This document shows, in pieces, positions 1 to 8,989 of a stretch of 64,000 nucleotides of DNA. Numbering within the stretch: position 1 is the stretch's first letter; every line of letters begins with the position of its first letter. The position numbers and the translations under genes were made by a program. Source of the DNA: Mycobacteroides salmoniphilum (lineage in GTDB: Bacteria; Actinomycetota; Actinomycetes; Mycobacteriales; Mycobacteriaceae); assembly GCF_004924335.1 (NCBI RefSeq), contig NZ_CP024633.1, positions 1,612,001-1,676,000 of the forward strand, read 5' to 3'. The notes beneath the pieces are model-generated. The model was not told the DNA's origin and did no database searches. It saw nothing but the letters and a program-made list of their open reading frames with translations.

Positions 1-1273
1 CGTCGCTAAACCAGATCCGACATTGGCTGGCGAGATCGCAAATCAGGCCTAAGGCCAAGTCTTCGTCGAGGGTCAGCAATGGATCGGCAATTTCTATTGT
101 TGATAGGGACGTACGCAATGCAGCCCACATTTGCGGTCCGTAATCAGTACCTTTTGCCTCCAGGGCTGTTGATTCCTGAATTCCTGACGCTACGATCAAT
201 GCTCGAGTCTTGACTTTCTCGAGGTTGGCAGAGAGCCCTACTGTGGACAGTGCTACGTCGCTCTCGTACTCTCGCCAGAGTCTGGCGGCAGCCTCTGCGG
301 CATGAATTGTAGTGTTCCGGCATCCGGAATTGTACAACTTTAACGCTAATCTGGTCGGAGCTAGCGGAAGATGCCGATCTAGAGGTGAAATCTCGATTTG
401 TTGTACTACTTTTAGGACGTCAATAATGTCTGCGCAGGTGATTGTGCGCTCACTTATTTTTAGTTCCAGTAATTGTTCTTCACTGAGGTGCTGGATGTTG
501 CGCATCGCGGCGAGAAAAGCATCGTCCGGAGGTGTATTTCGCCCCCGCATCCTTCGTCGAAATATGTTGCTGACCGCTTCCCAGAATGAATGAGCTAGTT
601 CGACAGGATGGTCAATTGCTGTGAGAAACGGGACTGCGTACATGCTAGCGGCAGCGCTCGGGAGTATGTCGCGTGTAGGGCGCCCGCAGTCGAATAAAAG
701 AGCCGACAGAAATTGTTGTATATGCCAGAGGAAAGCAGATGTCGGCGATTTATCATCGTTCACCCACTTGGTGATGTTCTCGTCAGTTAGTGTGTTGATA
801 ATACGCTTCGCGGTGGTGAGTATCAGTGCCCAATGCTCTGTGCGGTGAGGCCCGAAAGGGAATTCACGGAGATACTGGCACAATTTATGCAGTTGTGCTG
901 GAGGTCCACTTGCTAGGCCCGCATTTGTTACGAGACGTGCGTAGGATTTGCCGCCCAACGCGGACCATCGGCTAAATAGGTGAGCGATTCCCCCTTCTGT
1001 AAACAATGTAGCGAAAGTCCATGAACCGCGACTTAGGTCGCGGTGCTTAACGCTTACAAGTTGAATTTCCTCATTAAGGCATAAGATGAAATCCTCATGG
1101 TGCTCACATATTATCTTGACATTATTCGAGCCCTGCAAACTTCCGTTCATTTCTTTCGCGACCGCAAGAAGGTAGTCAGCGGCGGCGGTTAGCGCTTGCC
1201 AATCGTATCGGTCAGCGGTTTCGGCGCCGGAATCATCCGGTGGTGGTGCCAAGAGCGTAACTGGAATCGACAA
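1..1273 (-). CDS. DUF4297/Cap4-like dsDNA endonuclease domain protein, N-terminal part (partial, runs off left edge)
   Basis: Reading leftward, one frame is open from 1339 to the window edge with no stop, giving over 400 codons. The protein opens with a PPDDSGAETADRYDWQ-type start, then an EHHEDFILC stretch, QLVSVKHRD, and SWTFATLFTEGGIAHLFSRW. This series is typical of the DUF4297 / Cap4 N-terminal endonuclease, a PD-(D/E)xK-type fold used in CBASS and other anti-phage systems; E/D and QxK-like residues are present. The C-terminus and any partner genes lie beyond the edge. TTA, ATA and AGA-type codons are common and the base composition is richer in AT than the neighbours, which suggests horizontal transfer. 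The start is unclear: TTG codons exist at 1273 and 1252, and a one-base change could join it to an ATG at 1383. Family call fairly sure; system type unknown. Confidence 0.72.
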   Translation of the reverse strand, partial: MSIPVTLLAPPPDDSGAETADRYDWQALTAAADYLLAVAKEMNGSLQGSNNVKIICEHHEDFILCLNEEIQLVSVKHRDLSRGSWTFATLFTEGGIAHLFSRWSALGGKSYARLVTNAGLASGPPAQLHKLCQYLREFPFGPHRTEHWALILTTAKRIINTLTDENITKWVNDDKSPTSAFLWHIQQFLSALLFDCGRPTRDILPSAAASMYAVPFLTAIDHPVELAHSFWEAVSNIFRRRMRGRNTPPDDAFLAAMRNIQHLSEEQLLELKISERTITCADIIDVLKVVQQIEISPLDRHLPLAPTRLALKLYNSGCRNTTIHAAEAAARLWREYESDVALSTVGLSANLEKVKTRALIVASGIQESTALEAKGTDYGPQMWAALRTSLSTIEIADPLLTLDEDLALGLICDLASQCRIWFSD

Positions 1274-1383
1274 CAGGCCCCCTCCCGAGCTCGGGTTTCG
1301 AGCTGTTGGCTGACCATAGAGATTGCCCGCTCTAACCAATCAGCTCGTCCTTCGATGCTTTCCCCGGATGCTATCTGACTCAT
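1274..1383 (-). pseudogene. Possible frameshifted true N-terminus of the DUF4297 gene
   Basis: An ATG at 1381-1383 (leftward) opens a protein-like stretch, MSQIASGESIEGRADWLERA and on, that leaves the DUF4297 frame. Adding one base at the five-base C run (1278-1282, G run on the coding strand) would join it directly to the DUF4297 reading frame before PPDDSG. This could be a real frameshift, a contingency run, a sequencing error, or simply an out-of-frame coincidence. Confidence 0.35.
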
Positions 1384-1671
1384 TGTCAACCCGTGCTCGG
1401 TTCGATGCCGACTGTTTGCGCATCTTCGGCTGAAGGTCTTGCTTGCGTGAGCCCGCGCCGCCCTACTGCGCCCGTGGGTGGGGGGGAGACTCGGGCTTTT
1501 GGCCCGGTGTGCGTTGAGCACCTTCGTTAGGTGAGATTCGGTTCATCTTCCAGCCAGAGCGCTGCAAAGCCGACTGCTGCGGAAAGTAATGTGCAGGCGG
1601 CGGACGGAGCGAACGGTGCTTGCGCTCGTTACGGACACGTGAGTGGCCTTCCTCAGCCGAAGTCCCTGCCG
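1384..1671. other. Intergenic stretch without recognised gene
   Basis: This roughly 290-base stretch separates the anti-phage-type gene from the core gene to its right. It should hold the promoter of the leftward gene. It contains a seven-G run near 1480, but I see no convincing coding frame, tRNA or repeat. Confidence 0.4.
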
Positions 1672-2484
1672 TTACGCGATCATCGGGTCGATCGCCGCCC
1701 GGGGCACCAGCACCTGCAACGCCCCGTATGAGTCGGGCAATATCGCGCCCTGGTCGAAGAAGAACATCACCCCGTCGTTGAGCACCGCGAAATTCTGGTA
1801 GTTGGAGGGGTTGTACAGCGAAGCGGGAGCGAACGGCAACGGCGGAGGGGGCGGTGGCGGCGTAGTTGTGGTCGACGTGGTGGTGGTCGGCTGTCCGGAG
1901 GTTGTCGTCGGCGTGGGAGTCGCCACCGGCGGCGGGGCCAGCTGCTGCTGCAGCTGAGCCTGGACAATCGGCGCGACGGTCTTCAGCGGATCATCCACCC
2001 GCCACAGCGGCGCACTGTCTTTGTCGTCCTGCGCGACCGTGTAGAGAATCGGCTTGCGGTAGCTCTGGTCCCAGTTGTATGCCTTGAACGTCGTCTGCGC
2101 GCTGCCGGTGTTTTGGTACACCTTGAACACCACGGTCTGCGTGCCGCGCGGGGGAATCGCCGAGGTGTAGGCCGTCGGCTTGATGCTCAACTGATACGGC
2201 GTGCTGCGGGCGGTACTGGACTTAGCTGTGTTGAGGAAAGCGTCGCGCGTCTTGGCGACGTATTCGGCGATCGGCTTCTGTTCCGGGTAGTTCAGCGGAA
2301 TGGTGATGTCGACGCTATACCCGGGGTCTGAGAGGCGGATCTCACACGTGGTGCCGGTGTTATTGCCCTTGAGGTCGACGCAGTAGTCGTGCGGCGCCGC
2401 CCCCGCTACGCCAGAAAAGCCGAAGATGGCGGCAGCCGTGGCCAGTACGGACACGCTTACCGAGCGTATGGATAAGTAGGGCAC
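1672..2484 (-). CDS. MPT64/RsiV-like (DUF3298) secreted protein with proline/threonine-rich linker
   Basis: A 270-residue exported protein. It has a hydrophobic signal peptide ending near AGA at about residue 29, then a globular part (CVDLKGNNTGTTCEIRLSD, with a likely disulfide pair), a low-complexity TPTPTTTS/TTTTSTTTT/PPPPPPP linker at about 185-215, and a C-terminal FFFDQGAILPDSYGALQVLVPR segment typical of the DUF3298/RsiV fold also found in MPT63/MPT64-type antigens. The fold in RsiV binds lysozyme; no such function can be read here. The Pro/Thr linker is unusual for the MPT64 group. It is transcribed divergently from the sulfatase gene to its right. Confidence 0.72.
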   Translation of the reverse strand: MPYLSIRSVSVSVLATAAAIFGFSGVAGAAPHDYCVDLKGNNTGTTCEIRLSDPGYSVDITIPLNYPEQKPIAEYVAKTRDAFLNTAKSSTARSTPYQLSIKPTAYTSAIPPRGTQTVVFKVYQNTGSAQTTFKAYNWDQSYRKPILYTVAQDDKDSAPLWRVDDPLKTVAPIVQAQLQQQLAPPPVATPTPTTTSGQPTTTTSTTTTPPPPPPPLPFAPASLYNPSNYQNFAVLNDGVMFFFDQGAILPDSYGALQVLVPRAAIDPMIA

Positions 2485-2656
2485 GTTTGCACTCTAACTT
2501 CGCAAGGTGAACCAAGTGCCCGGACTGCAGAACTGACGATCGGACTGAACTGCGCCTTTGAAGCTCCTGATAATCGGATGGAAGCCCCTCAGTGGCCCCG
2601 GCACCTCGCTACGATCACTGCGTCCTTGGATCTTGAACCCCTACGAGGGAGTAGCC

Positions 2657-5020
2657 ATGACGGGATCACCAGACACCGGATTCAACGGCAAAATCGCCCT
2701 GGACATAAGGGATTCCGAACCGGACTGGACCCCGTACGCCGCACCCACCGCGCCCGAGGGCGCGCCCAACGTCCTGTATCTCGTGTGGGATGACACCGGC
2801 ATCGCCACCTGGGACTGCTTTGGCGGGCTGGTGCAGATGCCCGCCATGAGCCGCATCGCCGAGCGCGGTGTGCGCCTCTCGCAGTTTCACACCACTGCGC
2901 TGTGTTCACCCACCCGCGCCTCGCTGCTCACCGGCCGCAACGCCACCACCGTCGGCATGGCCACCATCGAGGAGTTCACCGACGGCTTTCCGAACTGCAG
3001 CGGCCGCATCCCGTTCGACACCGCGCTGCTCTCGGAGGTGCTCGCCGAAAAGGGCTGGAACACCTACTGCGTGGGCAAGTGGCACCTGACTCCACTGGAA
3101 GAAGCCAATCTCGCGGCTACCAAACGGCATTGGCCGCTCTCGCGAGGCTTCGAACGGTTCTACGGATTCATGGGCGGAGAGACCGACCAGTGGTACCCCG
3201 ACCTGGTCTACGACAACCACCCCGTCGAGCCGCCCGCGACTCCCGAAGAGGGTTATCACCTGTCCAAGGACATCGCCGACAAGACCATCGAGTTCATCCG
3301 CGACGCCAAGGTGATCGCCCCCGACAAGCCCTGGTTTTCCTACGTCTGCCCGGGTGCTGGGCACGCCCCGCATCACGTCTTCAAGGAATGGGCCGACAAG
3401 TACGCCGGTAAATTCGACATGGGCTACGAGTTGTATCGCGAGATCGTGCTGGAGAACCAGAAGAAGCTCGGCATCGTCCCGTCGGACACCGAATTGTCGC
3501 CCGTCAACCCGTATCTCGACGTCAAGGGACCCAACGGCGAACCCTGGCCGCTGCAGGACACCGTGCGCCCGTGGGACTCGCTCAACGACGAGGAGAAGCG
3601 CCTCTTCTCCCGCATGGCCGAGGTGTTCGCCGGCTTCCTCAGCTACACCGACGACCAGATCGGCCGCATCCTGGACTACCTGGAGGAATCGGGCCAGCTC
3701 GACAACACCATCATCGTGGTGATCTCCGATAACGGCGCCAGTGGTGAGGGCGGCCCCAACGGCTCGGTCAACGAGGTCAAGTTCTTCAACGGTTACATCG
3801 ACACCGTCGAGGAGAGCCTGCGCTTCTACGACAACCTCGGCGGCACCGACACCTACAACCACTACCCAATCGGGTGGGCGATGGCGTTCAACACGCCTTA
3901 CAAGCTCTACAAGCGCTATGCCTCTCATGAGGGCGGCATCGCCGATACTGCAATCATCAGCTGGCCCAAGGGGATCGCCGCGCACGGCGAGGTTCGCGAC
4001 ACCTATGTGAACGTCAGCGATATCACTCCGACCATCTACGAGCTGTTGGGCATCACGCCGCCGGACACCGTGAAGGGCATCGCCCAAAAACCGCTCGACG
4101 GCATCAGTTTCACGGCGGCGCTGAAAGATGCAAACGCTGACACCGGTAAGGACACTCAGTTCTATACGATGCTCGGCACCCGGGGCATCTGGCACAAGGG
4201 CTGGTTCGCCAACACCGTGCACGCCGCCACCCCCTCGGGCTGGTCAAACTTCGACAAGGACCGCTGGGAGTTGTTTCACATCGAATCCGACCGCAGCCAA
4301 TGCCACGACCTCGCCGACACCCACCCGGAGAAACTCGAAGAGCTCAAACAACTCTGGTTTGACGAGGCCGCCAAGTACAACGGTCTGCCGCTGGCCGACC
4401 TGAATATCTTGGAGACCCTGACCCGTTGGCGGCCGTACCTGGCGGGGGAGCGGACGTCGTTCACGTACTACCCGAACACCGCAGAGGTCGGACTCGGTGC
4501 CGCGGTAGAGATTCGGGGACAGTCGTTTTCGGTGCTCGCCGAAGTATCCGTCGACACCGCCGATGCCGAGGGCGTGATCTTCAAGCAGGGCGGTGCGCAC
4601 GGCGGCAATGTGCTGTTCATTCAGGACGGACGGCTGCACTACATCTACAACTTCATGGGGGAGAAGGAGCAGAAGGTGTCCTCGCCGGGCACGGTGCCGT
4701 TGGGCGCGCACGTGTTCGGGGCCCGCTTCGCCAAGACCGGCACGGTCGCGGGCAGCCACACCCCGGTCGGCGACGTGACGCTGTTCATCGACGAGCAAGC
4801 CGTCGGCTCACTCGCCGGAGTTGAAATCCACCCGGGCACATTCGGTCTCGCGGGTGCCAGCCTGTCGGTCGGACGCAATAGCGGTTCGGCGGTCTCGTCG
4901 GATTACGAGGTGCCGTATGCCTTCACCGGCGGAACCATCGCGCAGGTGGTCGTCGACATCTCGGGGGAGCCCTACGAAAACCTGGAGAAGAAACTCGCGA
5001 TCGCCTTCGCGAAAGACTAG
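2657..5020 (+). CDS. Arylsulfatase (formylglycine-dependent sulfatase)
   Basis: A 787-residue type I sulfatase. The fGly-modification motif CSPTR is at residues 83-87 (Cys83), and the N-terminal metal ligands lie in VWDDTGIATWD (Asp45/46). Other family signs are GKWHLTPLEE and VVISDNGASGEGG. The last ~180 residues, after the catalytic and linker regions, look like a jelly-roll domain (IFKQGGAHGGNVLFIQDGRLHY), as in large mycobacterial AtsA/AtsD-type enzymes. ATG 2657 was chosen over the upstream ATG at 2558 because GAGGGAG lies just before it and the upstream 33 residues are not family-like. It hydrolyses sulfate esters; the substrate is unknown. Activation would need a formylglycine-generating enzyme, not seen here. 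Confidence 0.93.
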   Translation: MTGSPDTGFNGKIALDIRDSEPDWTPYAAPTAPEGAPNVLYLVWDDTGIATWDCFGGLVQMPAMSRIAERGVRLSQFHTTALCSPTRASLLTGRNATTVGMATIEEFTDGFPNCSGRIPFDTALLSEVLAEKGWNTYCVGKWHLTPLEEANLAATKRHWPLSRGFERFYGFMGGETDQWYPDLVYDNHPVEPPATPEEGYHLSKDIADKTIEFIRDAKVIAPDKPWFSYVCPGAGHAPHHVFKEWADKYAGKFDMGYELYREIVLENQKKLGIVPSDTELSPVNPYLDVKGPNGEPWPLQDTVRPWDSLNDEEKRLFSRMAEVFAGFLSYTDDQIGRILDYLEESGQLDNTIIVVISDNGASGEGGPNGSVNEVKFFNGYIDTVEESLRFYDNLGGTDTYNHYPIGWAMAFNTPYKLYKRYASHEGGIADTAIISWPKGIAAHGEVRDTYVNVSDITPTIYELLGITPPDTVKGIAQKPLDGISFTAALKDANADTGKDTQFYTMLGTRGIWHKGWFANTVHAATPSGWSNFDKDRWELFHIESDRSQCHDLADTHPEKLEELKQLWFDEAAKYNGLPLADLNILETLTRWRPYLAGERTSFTYYPNTAEVGLGAAVEIRGQSFSVLAEVSVDTADAEGVIFKQGGAHGGNVLFIQDGRLHYIYNFMGEKEQKVSSPGTVPLGAHVFGARFAKTGTVAGSHTPVGDVTLFIDEQAVGSLAGVEIHPGTFGLAGASLSVGRNSGSAVSSDYEVPYAFTGGTIAQVVVDISGEPYENLEKKLAIAFAKD

Positions 5021-5283
5021 GCGGGCCACTCGGTGAGCTGTTCCCACTCACCGAACGGCGGCTTCTTCGCGGCCTGGATCACGATCTGGCCGGTGACGGC
5101 CGAGCCGGGGTGGTACTCGTCGATCGCGAATCCGCCCTGGCGGTCCTCGGGCGTGGTGCCGTCCCAGATGTAGATCGGGCCGGGTGCAGCGGCGGCCTCG
5201 GCGACTTCCTGACCGCACTCGGCGGCAGGCTCGTCGCGACCCACACCGGTGTGCTTGCCATCGATACGCCGCCAGATGCTCAC
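5017..5283 (-). CDS. Small conserved hypothetical protein
   Basis: An 88-residue protein from a GTG start at 5283, converging on and overlapping the sulfatase stop by four bases. It holds GPIYIWDGTTPEDRQGGFAI and EYHPGSAVTGQIVIQAAKK, a compact soluble beta-type sequence without signal peptide or membrane segment. A longer reading from ATG 5376 is possible, but its first 31 residues look unlike protein. Function unknown. Confidence 0.55.
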   Translation of the reverse strand: MSIWRRIDGKHTGVGRDEPAAECGQEVAEAAAAPGPIYIWDGTTPEDRQGGFAIDEYHPGSAVTGQIVIQAAKKPPFGEWEQLTEWPA

Positions 5284-5407
5284 GAATCGGATGCTACGCG
5301 CTGGCGTGCGCTCTGGGCAGCCACAACTTGACCAGGCGGTGAACTCACGGAACGAGTAGGTGTCTACTTGCGCCATCGCGGCCGCAGTGTGTCACCGTGG
5401 GGTGGTG

Positions 5408-6178
5408 ATGAAAAAGTTTGGCGCGTTGGTGGTTGCGGCCGCGCTGCTGCTCGTGACGGCGCCGCTGGCCTCCGCCTGGGGTCCGCAGGGGCACAGCATT
5501 GTGGGCGCGGTCGCCGATGCGCAGCTCACGCCCGCGGCCCGCGCGGAGGTTTCGCGCCTGCTGACCGGCGAGACCACCCCAACGCTGGCGGGGGTGGCCA
5601 ACTGGGCCGACCAGGTACGTCCGAGCCGGCCCGAGACCGCACCCTGGCATTACGCCGACATCGCCGAGAACAACTGCCAATATGTGCCTGCGATCAATGG
5701 CGACAACGGCAACAACGTCATCGAGGCCATTCGCAACCAGACCGCGATCCTGGCTGACAGATCCAAATCGGATGCCGAACGCCGGGAGGCCCTAAAGTTC
5801 GTCGTGCATTTCGTCGGCGACATTCACCAGCCGATGCACGACGCTTACGCCCGCGACCGCGGCGGCAACGACATCCCGCTGACCTACAACGGCCGGTCCA
5901 CCAACCTGCATTCGGTGTGGGACAGCGGATTACTGAACACCCGTGGTCTCAAGGACGCTCAGTACACCCAGGTGGTCCAGGCGCTGCCCGCGCCCGATCT
6001 CGGCAGCACCGATCCCGTCGACTGGGCGCAGGACACCTGCCACATCGCGGTGGGCGCCTATCCCAACACGTCGACCATCGGCACGGACTACACCAACCAG
6101 TACCGCCCGATCGCCGAGGCGCAGCTGCGCCTGGCCGGTGATCGCCTGGCGCGGTTGATCAATGAGACCCTGGCCTAG
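5408..6178 (+). CDS. S1/P1-type zinc nuclease, secreted
   Basis: A 256-residue phospholipase C/P1 nuclease-fold enzyme. A signal peptide (MKKFGALVVAAALL...ASA) should be cut just before Trp24, whose new amino terminus binds zinc in this family (WGPQGH). Further zinc-ligand blocks are VVHFVGDIHQPMHD and NLHSVWDSGL. Such enzymes cleave single-stranded DNA/RNA and 3'-nucleotides and act outside the membrane, often for phosphate or nucleotide salvage. ATG 5408 directly precedes the signal peptide; the upstream ATG at 5360 would bury it. Length matches the bacterial family. Confidence 0.9.
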   Translation: MKKFGALVVAAALLLVTAPLASAWGPQGHSIVGAVADAQLTPAARAEVSRLLTGETTPTLAGVANWADQVRPSRPETAPWHYADIAENNCQYVPAINGDNGNNVIEAIRNQTAILADRSKSDAERREALKFVVHFVGDIHQPMHDAYARDRGGNDIPLTYNGRSTNLHSVWDSGLLNTRGLKDAQYTQVVQALPAPDLGSTDPVDWAQDTCHIAVGAYPNTSTIGTDYTNQYRPIAEAQLRLAGDRLARLINETLA

Positions 6179-6195
6179 CGCCTTAAAAGCCCGCT

Positions 6196-7101
6196 CTACA
6201 GGTACTTTCCAAAAAACTCGGCGAGCTTTTCGACGGCCGGACCAACATACTGCGGCCTGTCGTACAGGTCGATATGTGTGGCGCCCTCGATCAGAAAGAG
6301 CTCCTTGGGCTCCTGTGCCTTCTCAATGGCCTGTTCGCTGAAGTACAGCGTGTCCGCTTCGGTGCCCGCGATCATCAGCAGCGGACGCGGCGAAATGAGA
6401 TCGACGTGGTCGTATGAGGAGTACGCCGCGATCGGAACGATGCTCGACGCCACATACCAATTCGGAGAGTTCGGATGCTGTGCCCGGGGTGTGCGGTAGT
6501 AGTCCGAGCCTTCTGCGAACAACACAGGGGTGTCGGCGGTGATTTCGTCCGATTCGGGAACCACATGTGCGAGTGCTGGTTTGGCGCCTTGCGCCTGGGC
6601 GGTGCGATCGGCGGCCGCCACGGCGAGCGCGTGTTGGAGCTGTTCCACACTCTGGCCACCGCCGAGCCCGTCGCGGTACAGCGATCCAATGTCGGCGCCG
6701 CTGACAGTCGCGACGGCCTTGATCCGCTGATCGGTGGCGGCGGCGTTGGGGACGTAGCCGCCGGATGCGCAAATGCCCAGAGCACCAATCCGATCAGGGT
6801 CTACCCGAGCCACGGTGGTCAAGAACGAGACCGCCGAACGAATGTCCTCGACCCGTGTGAACGGATCTTCCAGGAAACGTGGCTCGCCCTCGCTCTCACC
6901 CTGATAGCTCGCGTCGAAGGTCAGCGCCACGAACCCCTTTGTGGCCAATTCCTGCGCGTACAGGCCGGCAGTTTGTTCCTTCACTCCGCCGAACGGATGG
7001 CTGACCACGACGGCAGGTACGCCGTCTTCCGTGGACTCGGGGTAGTAGAGGTTCCCTGCGAGTTGAAGGTCCTTGCTGGTGAACCGGACGTTCTCGGGCA
7101 T
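6196..7101 (-). CDS. Alpha/beta hydrolase (YcjY/dienelactone-hydrolase-like)
   Basis: A 301-residue cytoplasmic alpha/beta hydrolase starting MPENVRFTSKDLQLAGNLYYP. HPFGGVKEQ forms the oxyanion region, GALGICASGGYV replaces the usual GxSxGG elbow with a Cys nucleophile (ICASGG, as in dienelactone hydrolases), and GATHIDLYDRP supplies the catalytic His. ATG 7101 was preferred to 7110 because AAAGG sits nine bases upstream of it. It is divergent from an XRE regulator at 7260 that may control it. Confidence 0.85.
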   Translation of the reverse strand: MPENVRFTSKDLQLAGNLYYPESTEDGVPAVVVSHPFGGVKEQTAGLYAQELATKGFVALTFDASYQGESEGEPRFLEDPFTRVEDIRSAVSFLTTVARVDPDRIGALGICASGGYVPNAAATDQRIKAVATVSGADIGSLYRDGLGGGQSVEQLQHALAVAAADRTAQAQGAKPALAHVVPESDEITADTPVLFAEGSDYYRTPRAQHPNSPNWYVASSIVPIAAYSSYDHVDLISPRPLLMIAGTEADTLYFSEQAIEKAQEPKELFLIEGATHIDLYDRPQYVGPAVEKLAEFFGKYL

Positions 7102-7259
7102 TGCGCGCATCCTTTGTCTGCTGTGGTCGGCGGTGAACCATCCGCTCTACTGCATTCTGGTGCGGCCCACGGGACATAACCAGTGACAGTCTTTCCTAGG
7201 TAGAAATTGCCTACCCTTAACCAAACAGTCACTCCGATCCCGGGTGGCATGCTCTGGTC

Positions 7260-8117
7260 ATGGCACAAGCATCCAAAGCCAATGCCGAACTCGGTGCCTT
7301 CCTGCGAACTCGCCGGGCCGAACTGAGTTCCGATCTGGCCGGATTGCCGCGTTCGGTCGGTGCCCGACGCGTAACCGGGTTGCGCCGTGAAGAAGTGGCG
7401 CTGTTAGCGGGTATCAGTTCGGACTACTACGCCCGCATTGAGCAGGGACGCCTGGCCAGCGTCTCCGAGGGCACCGTCGAGGCGATATGTCGCGCCCTCC
7501 AGCTCAGTCCCGATCAGGAGGCGTACGTTCGCACGTTGGCCCGTAAGCCTACGGCTCCGCGAACAACACAGGACGCACCCATCGACCCGGTGACGCGCAA
7601 CCTGCTCACCCACATCAACGAAATCCCTACCTTGGCCCTTGGCCCGTACTTAGACATCCACGGCTGGAACTCGTTGGCATCGTTGTTGTTCCTTGATTTC
7701 GCGGAGCTATCACACGAGCGCCGCAATCTCGTCTGGTTGGCGTTTCTGCACCCACAAATACGCGCTATGTATGTGGACTGGGAGGCGGTGGGCCGGGAAT
7801 GTGTGGCATTCCTGCGCATGGACGCCGCACGTCAACCAGACAACCCCCGTCTGGCCGACCTCATCGGTGAACTATCCGCCAGCGACCGCGATTTCCGATC
7901 CTGGTGGTCATCACAGGACGTGTCGCACCACAACACGTCCGGGCGGAAGCGCTATCGGCATCACGCCGTCGGTGAATTCAGCCTTGACTGGCAGATCTAT
8001 CACCGCGCGACCAGTTTCACGACCAGCCTTGCGTTCCTGGTCCCCTCCGACACGCATGCGGCTGCCGCGCTCACCGCGTTGAGTCGTGCGGGTCTGAACT
8101 ACCAGACCCGCACGTAG
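7260..8117 (+). CDS. XRE-family regulator with MmyB-like ligand-binding domain
   Basis: A 285-residue protein. Residues ~10-75 form a helix-turn-helix (GLRREEVALLAGISSDYYARIEQGR), and ~110-270 match the MmyB-like domain (DIHGWNSLASLLFLDF, LAFLHPQIRAMYVDWE, KRYRHHAVGEFSLDWQ), which in structures binds fatty-acid-like ligands. This class often represses a divergent oxidoreductase or hydrolase; here the divergent neighbour is the alpha/beta hydrolase, about 158 bases away. The 3' end overlaps the convergent GH16 gene by 19 bases. Confidence 0.9.
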   Translation: MAQASKANAELGAFLRTRRAELSSDLAGLPRSVGARRVTGLRREEVALLAGISSDYYARIEQGRLASVSEGTVEAICRALQLSPDQEAYVRTLARKPTAPRTTQDAPIDPVTRNLLTHINEIPTLALGPYLDIHGWNSLASLLFLDFAELSHERRNLVWLAFLHPQIRAMYVDWEAVGRECVAFLRMDAARQPDNPRLADLIGELSASDRDFRSWWSSQDVSHHNTSGRKRYRHHAVGEFSLDWQIYHRATSFTTSLAFLVPSDTHAAAALTALSRAGLNYQTRT

Positions 8118-8923
8118 TCGACGAGCATCTCCGCGGGGTAGGAACCACCCGACGGATCGCCACCACCGGAGCCGGAAACAGCCAGGTTCAGCATCGGCTG
8201 CAGCGTGTAGCCCGGGTCGTTAAACGGCCAATCGTCAAGGGAATTCGCGTCGACCGTCAGGTACGGCTCCGCGCCGTCGTGGTAGTCCATCCAGAAGTAC
8301 AGCCCGGCCTCGGTCCAGGTGCAGCGCCAGGTGTGCCAGTTGCTGTCCACCGGCATCGGCAGCGTCTCAAACGAGGTGCCATCCAGACGTGCGTGCACCG
8401 TGGTGCCCGAGGGCCAGTCACGGTTGCCGTACCACTCCGCGAGGTCGATCTCGCCGCCACGCTCGGGGTTGTCGTTTAGCAGCCACCACGCCGGCCACGC
8501 ACCGTCGGTCAGGCAGTTGAACTTGATGCGCGCCTCGAAGGTGTGGCCGATGCCGCCGCGGAAGGTGCCGTGCAGCTTGCCGCTGAAGTACTTGTTGCCT
8601 TCCTTCGTCGCACGGATCACCAGGTTGGAGTTACCGTCGAGGAAGATGTTGGTACGGCTGTCGCGGTACTCGCCCATGTTCTCGGGGCGGTCCCAGAACA
8701 CCGGGTTCTTGATCTTCTCGCGGAACTTCGCGGCCACCCACTTGGAACCGTCGGGGGCTGAACCTGCGGGGCCGTCGAACTCGTCGCGGAACACAAAACC
8801 GGCCGTCTGGGCATCAGGCGGTGCCGCGGGCTGACGTCTCGGGTCGGCCTGAGCCGTGGCGAGAGGCAGGGCGGCTGCGGCAATGCCGAAGCCCATGGTC
8901 AGTATCAACTTGCGACGATCCAT
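8099..8923 (-). CDS. Glycoside hydrolase family 16 (beta-glucanase-like), Tat-type signal
   Basis: A 274-residue exported enzyme. MDRRKLILTMGFGIAAAALPLATAQA is a twin-arginine-like signal. The catalytic GGEIDLAEW (ExDxxE) motif is intact, with EFDGPAGSAPDGSKW near the start and YTLQPMLNLAVSGSGGG near the end. GH16 enzymes cleave beta-1,3(-1,4)-glucans or galactans; mycobacterial members are usually called endo-1,3-beta-glucanases, and the substrate is inferred only. A GTG at 8932 is an alternative start. It converges on the XRE gene with a 19-base overlap. Confidence 0.9.
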   Translation of the reverse strand: MDRRKLILTMGFGIAAAALPLATAQADPRRQPAAPPDAQTAGFVFRDEFDGPAGSAPDGSKWVAAKFREKIKNPVFWDRPENMGEYRDSRTNIFLDGNSNLVIRATKEGNKYFSGKLHGTFRGGIGHTFEARIKFNCLTDGAWPAWWLLNDNPERGGEIDLAEWYGNRDWPSGTTVHARLDGTSFETLPMPVDSNWHTWRCTWTEAGLYFWMDYHDGAEPYLTVDANSLDDWPFNDPGYTLQPMLNLAVSGSGGGDPSGGSYPAEMLVDYVRVW

Positions 8924-8989
8924 TTCGGGCACCCCGAAACGATAATGGTTGTACCTGGGCCACGGGCGCAGCCCCGGCCGTTTTGGCTG

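Noticed and set aside
312..848. Short rightward frames near the left edge
   Set aside because: They lie opposite the DUF4297 frame, which has a clear family signature; these frames have none.
2906..4222. Leftward open frame of 438 codons inside the sulfatase gene
   Set aside because: Mirror of the sulfatase coding frame; no family features and the sulfatase match covers the whole region.
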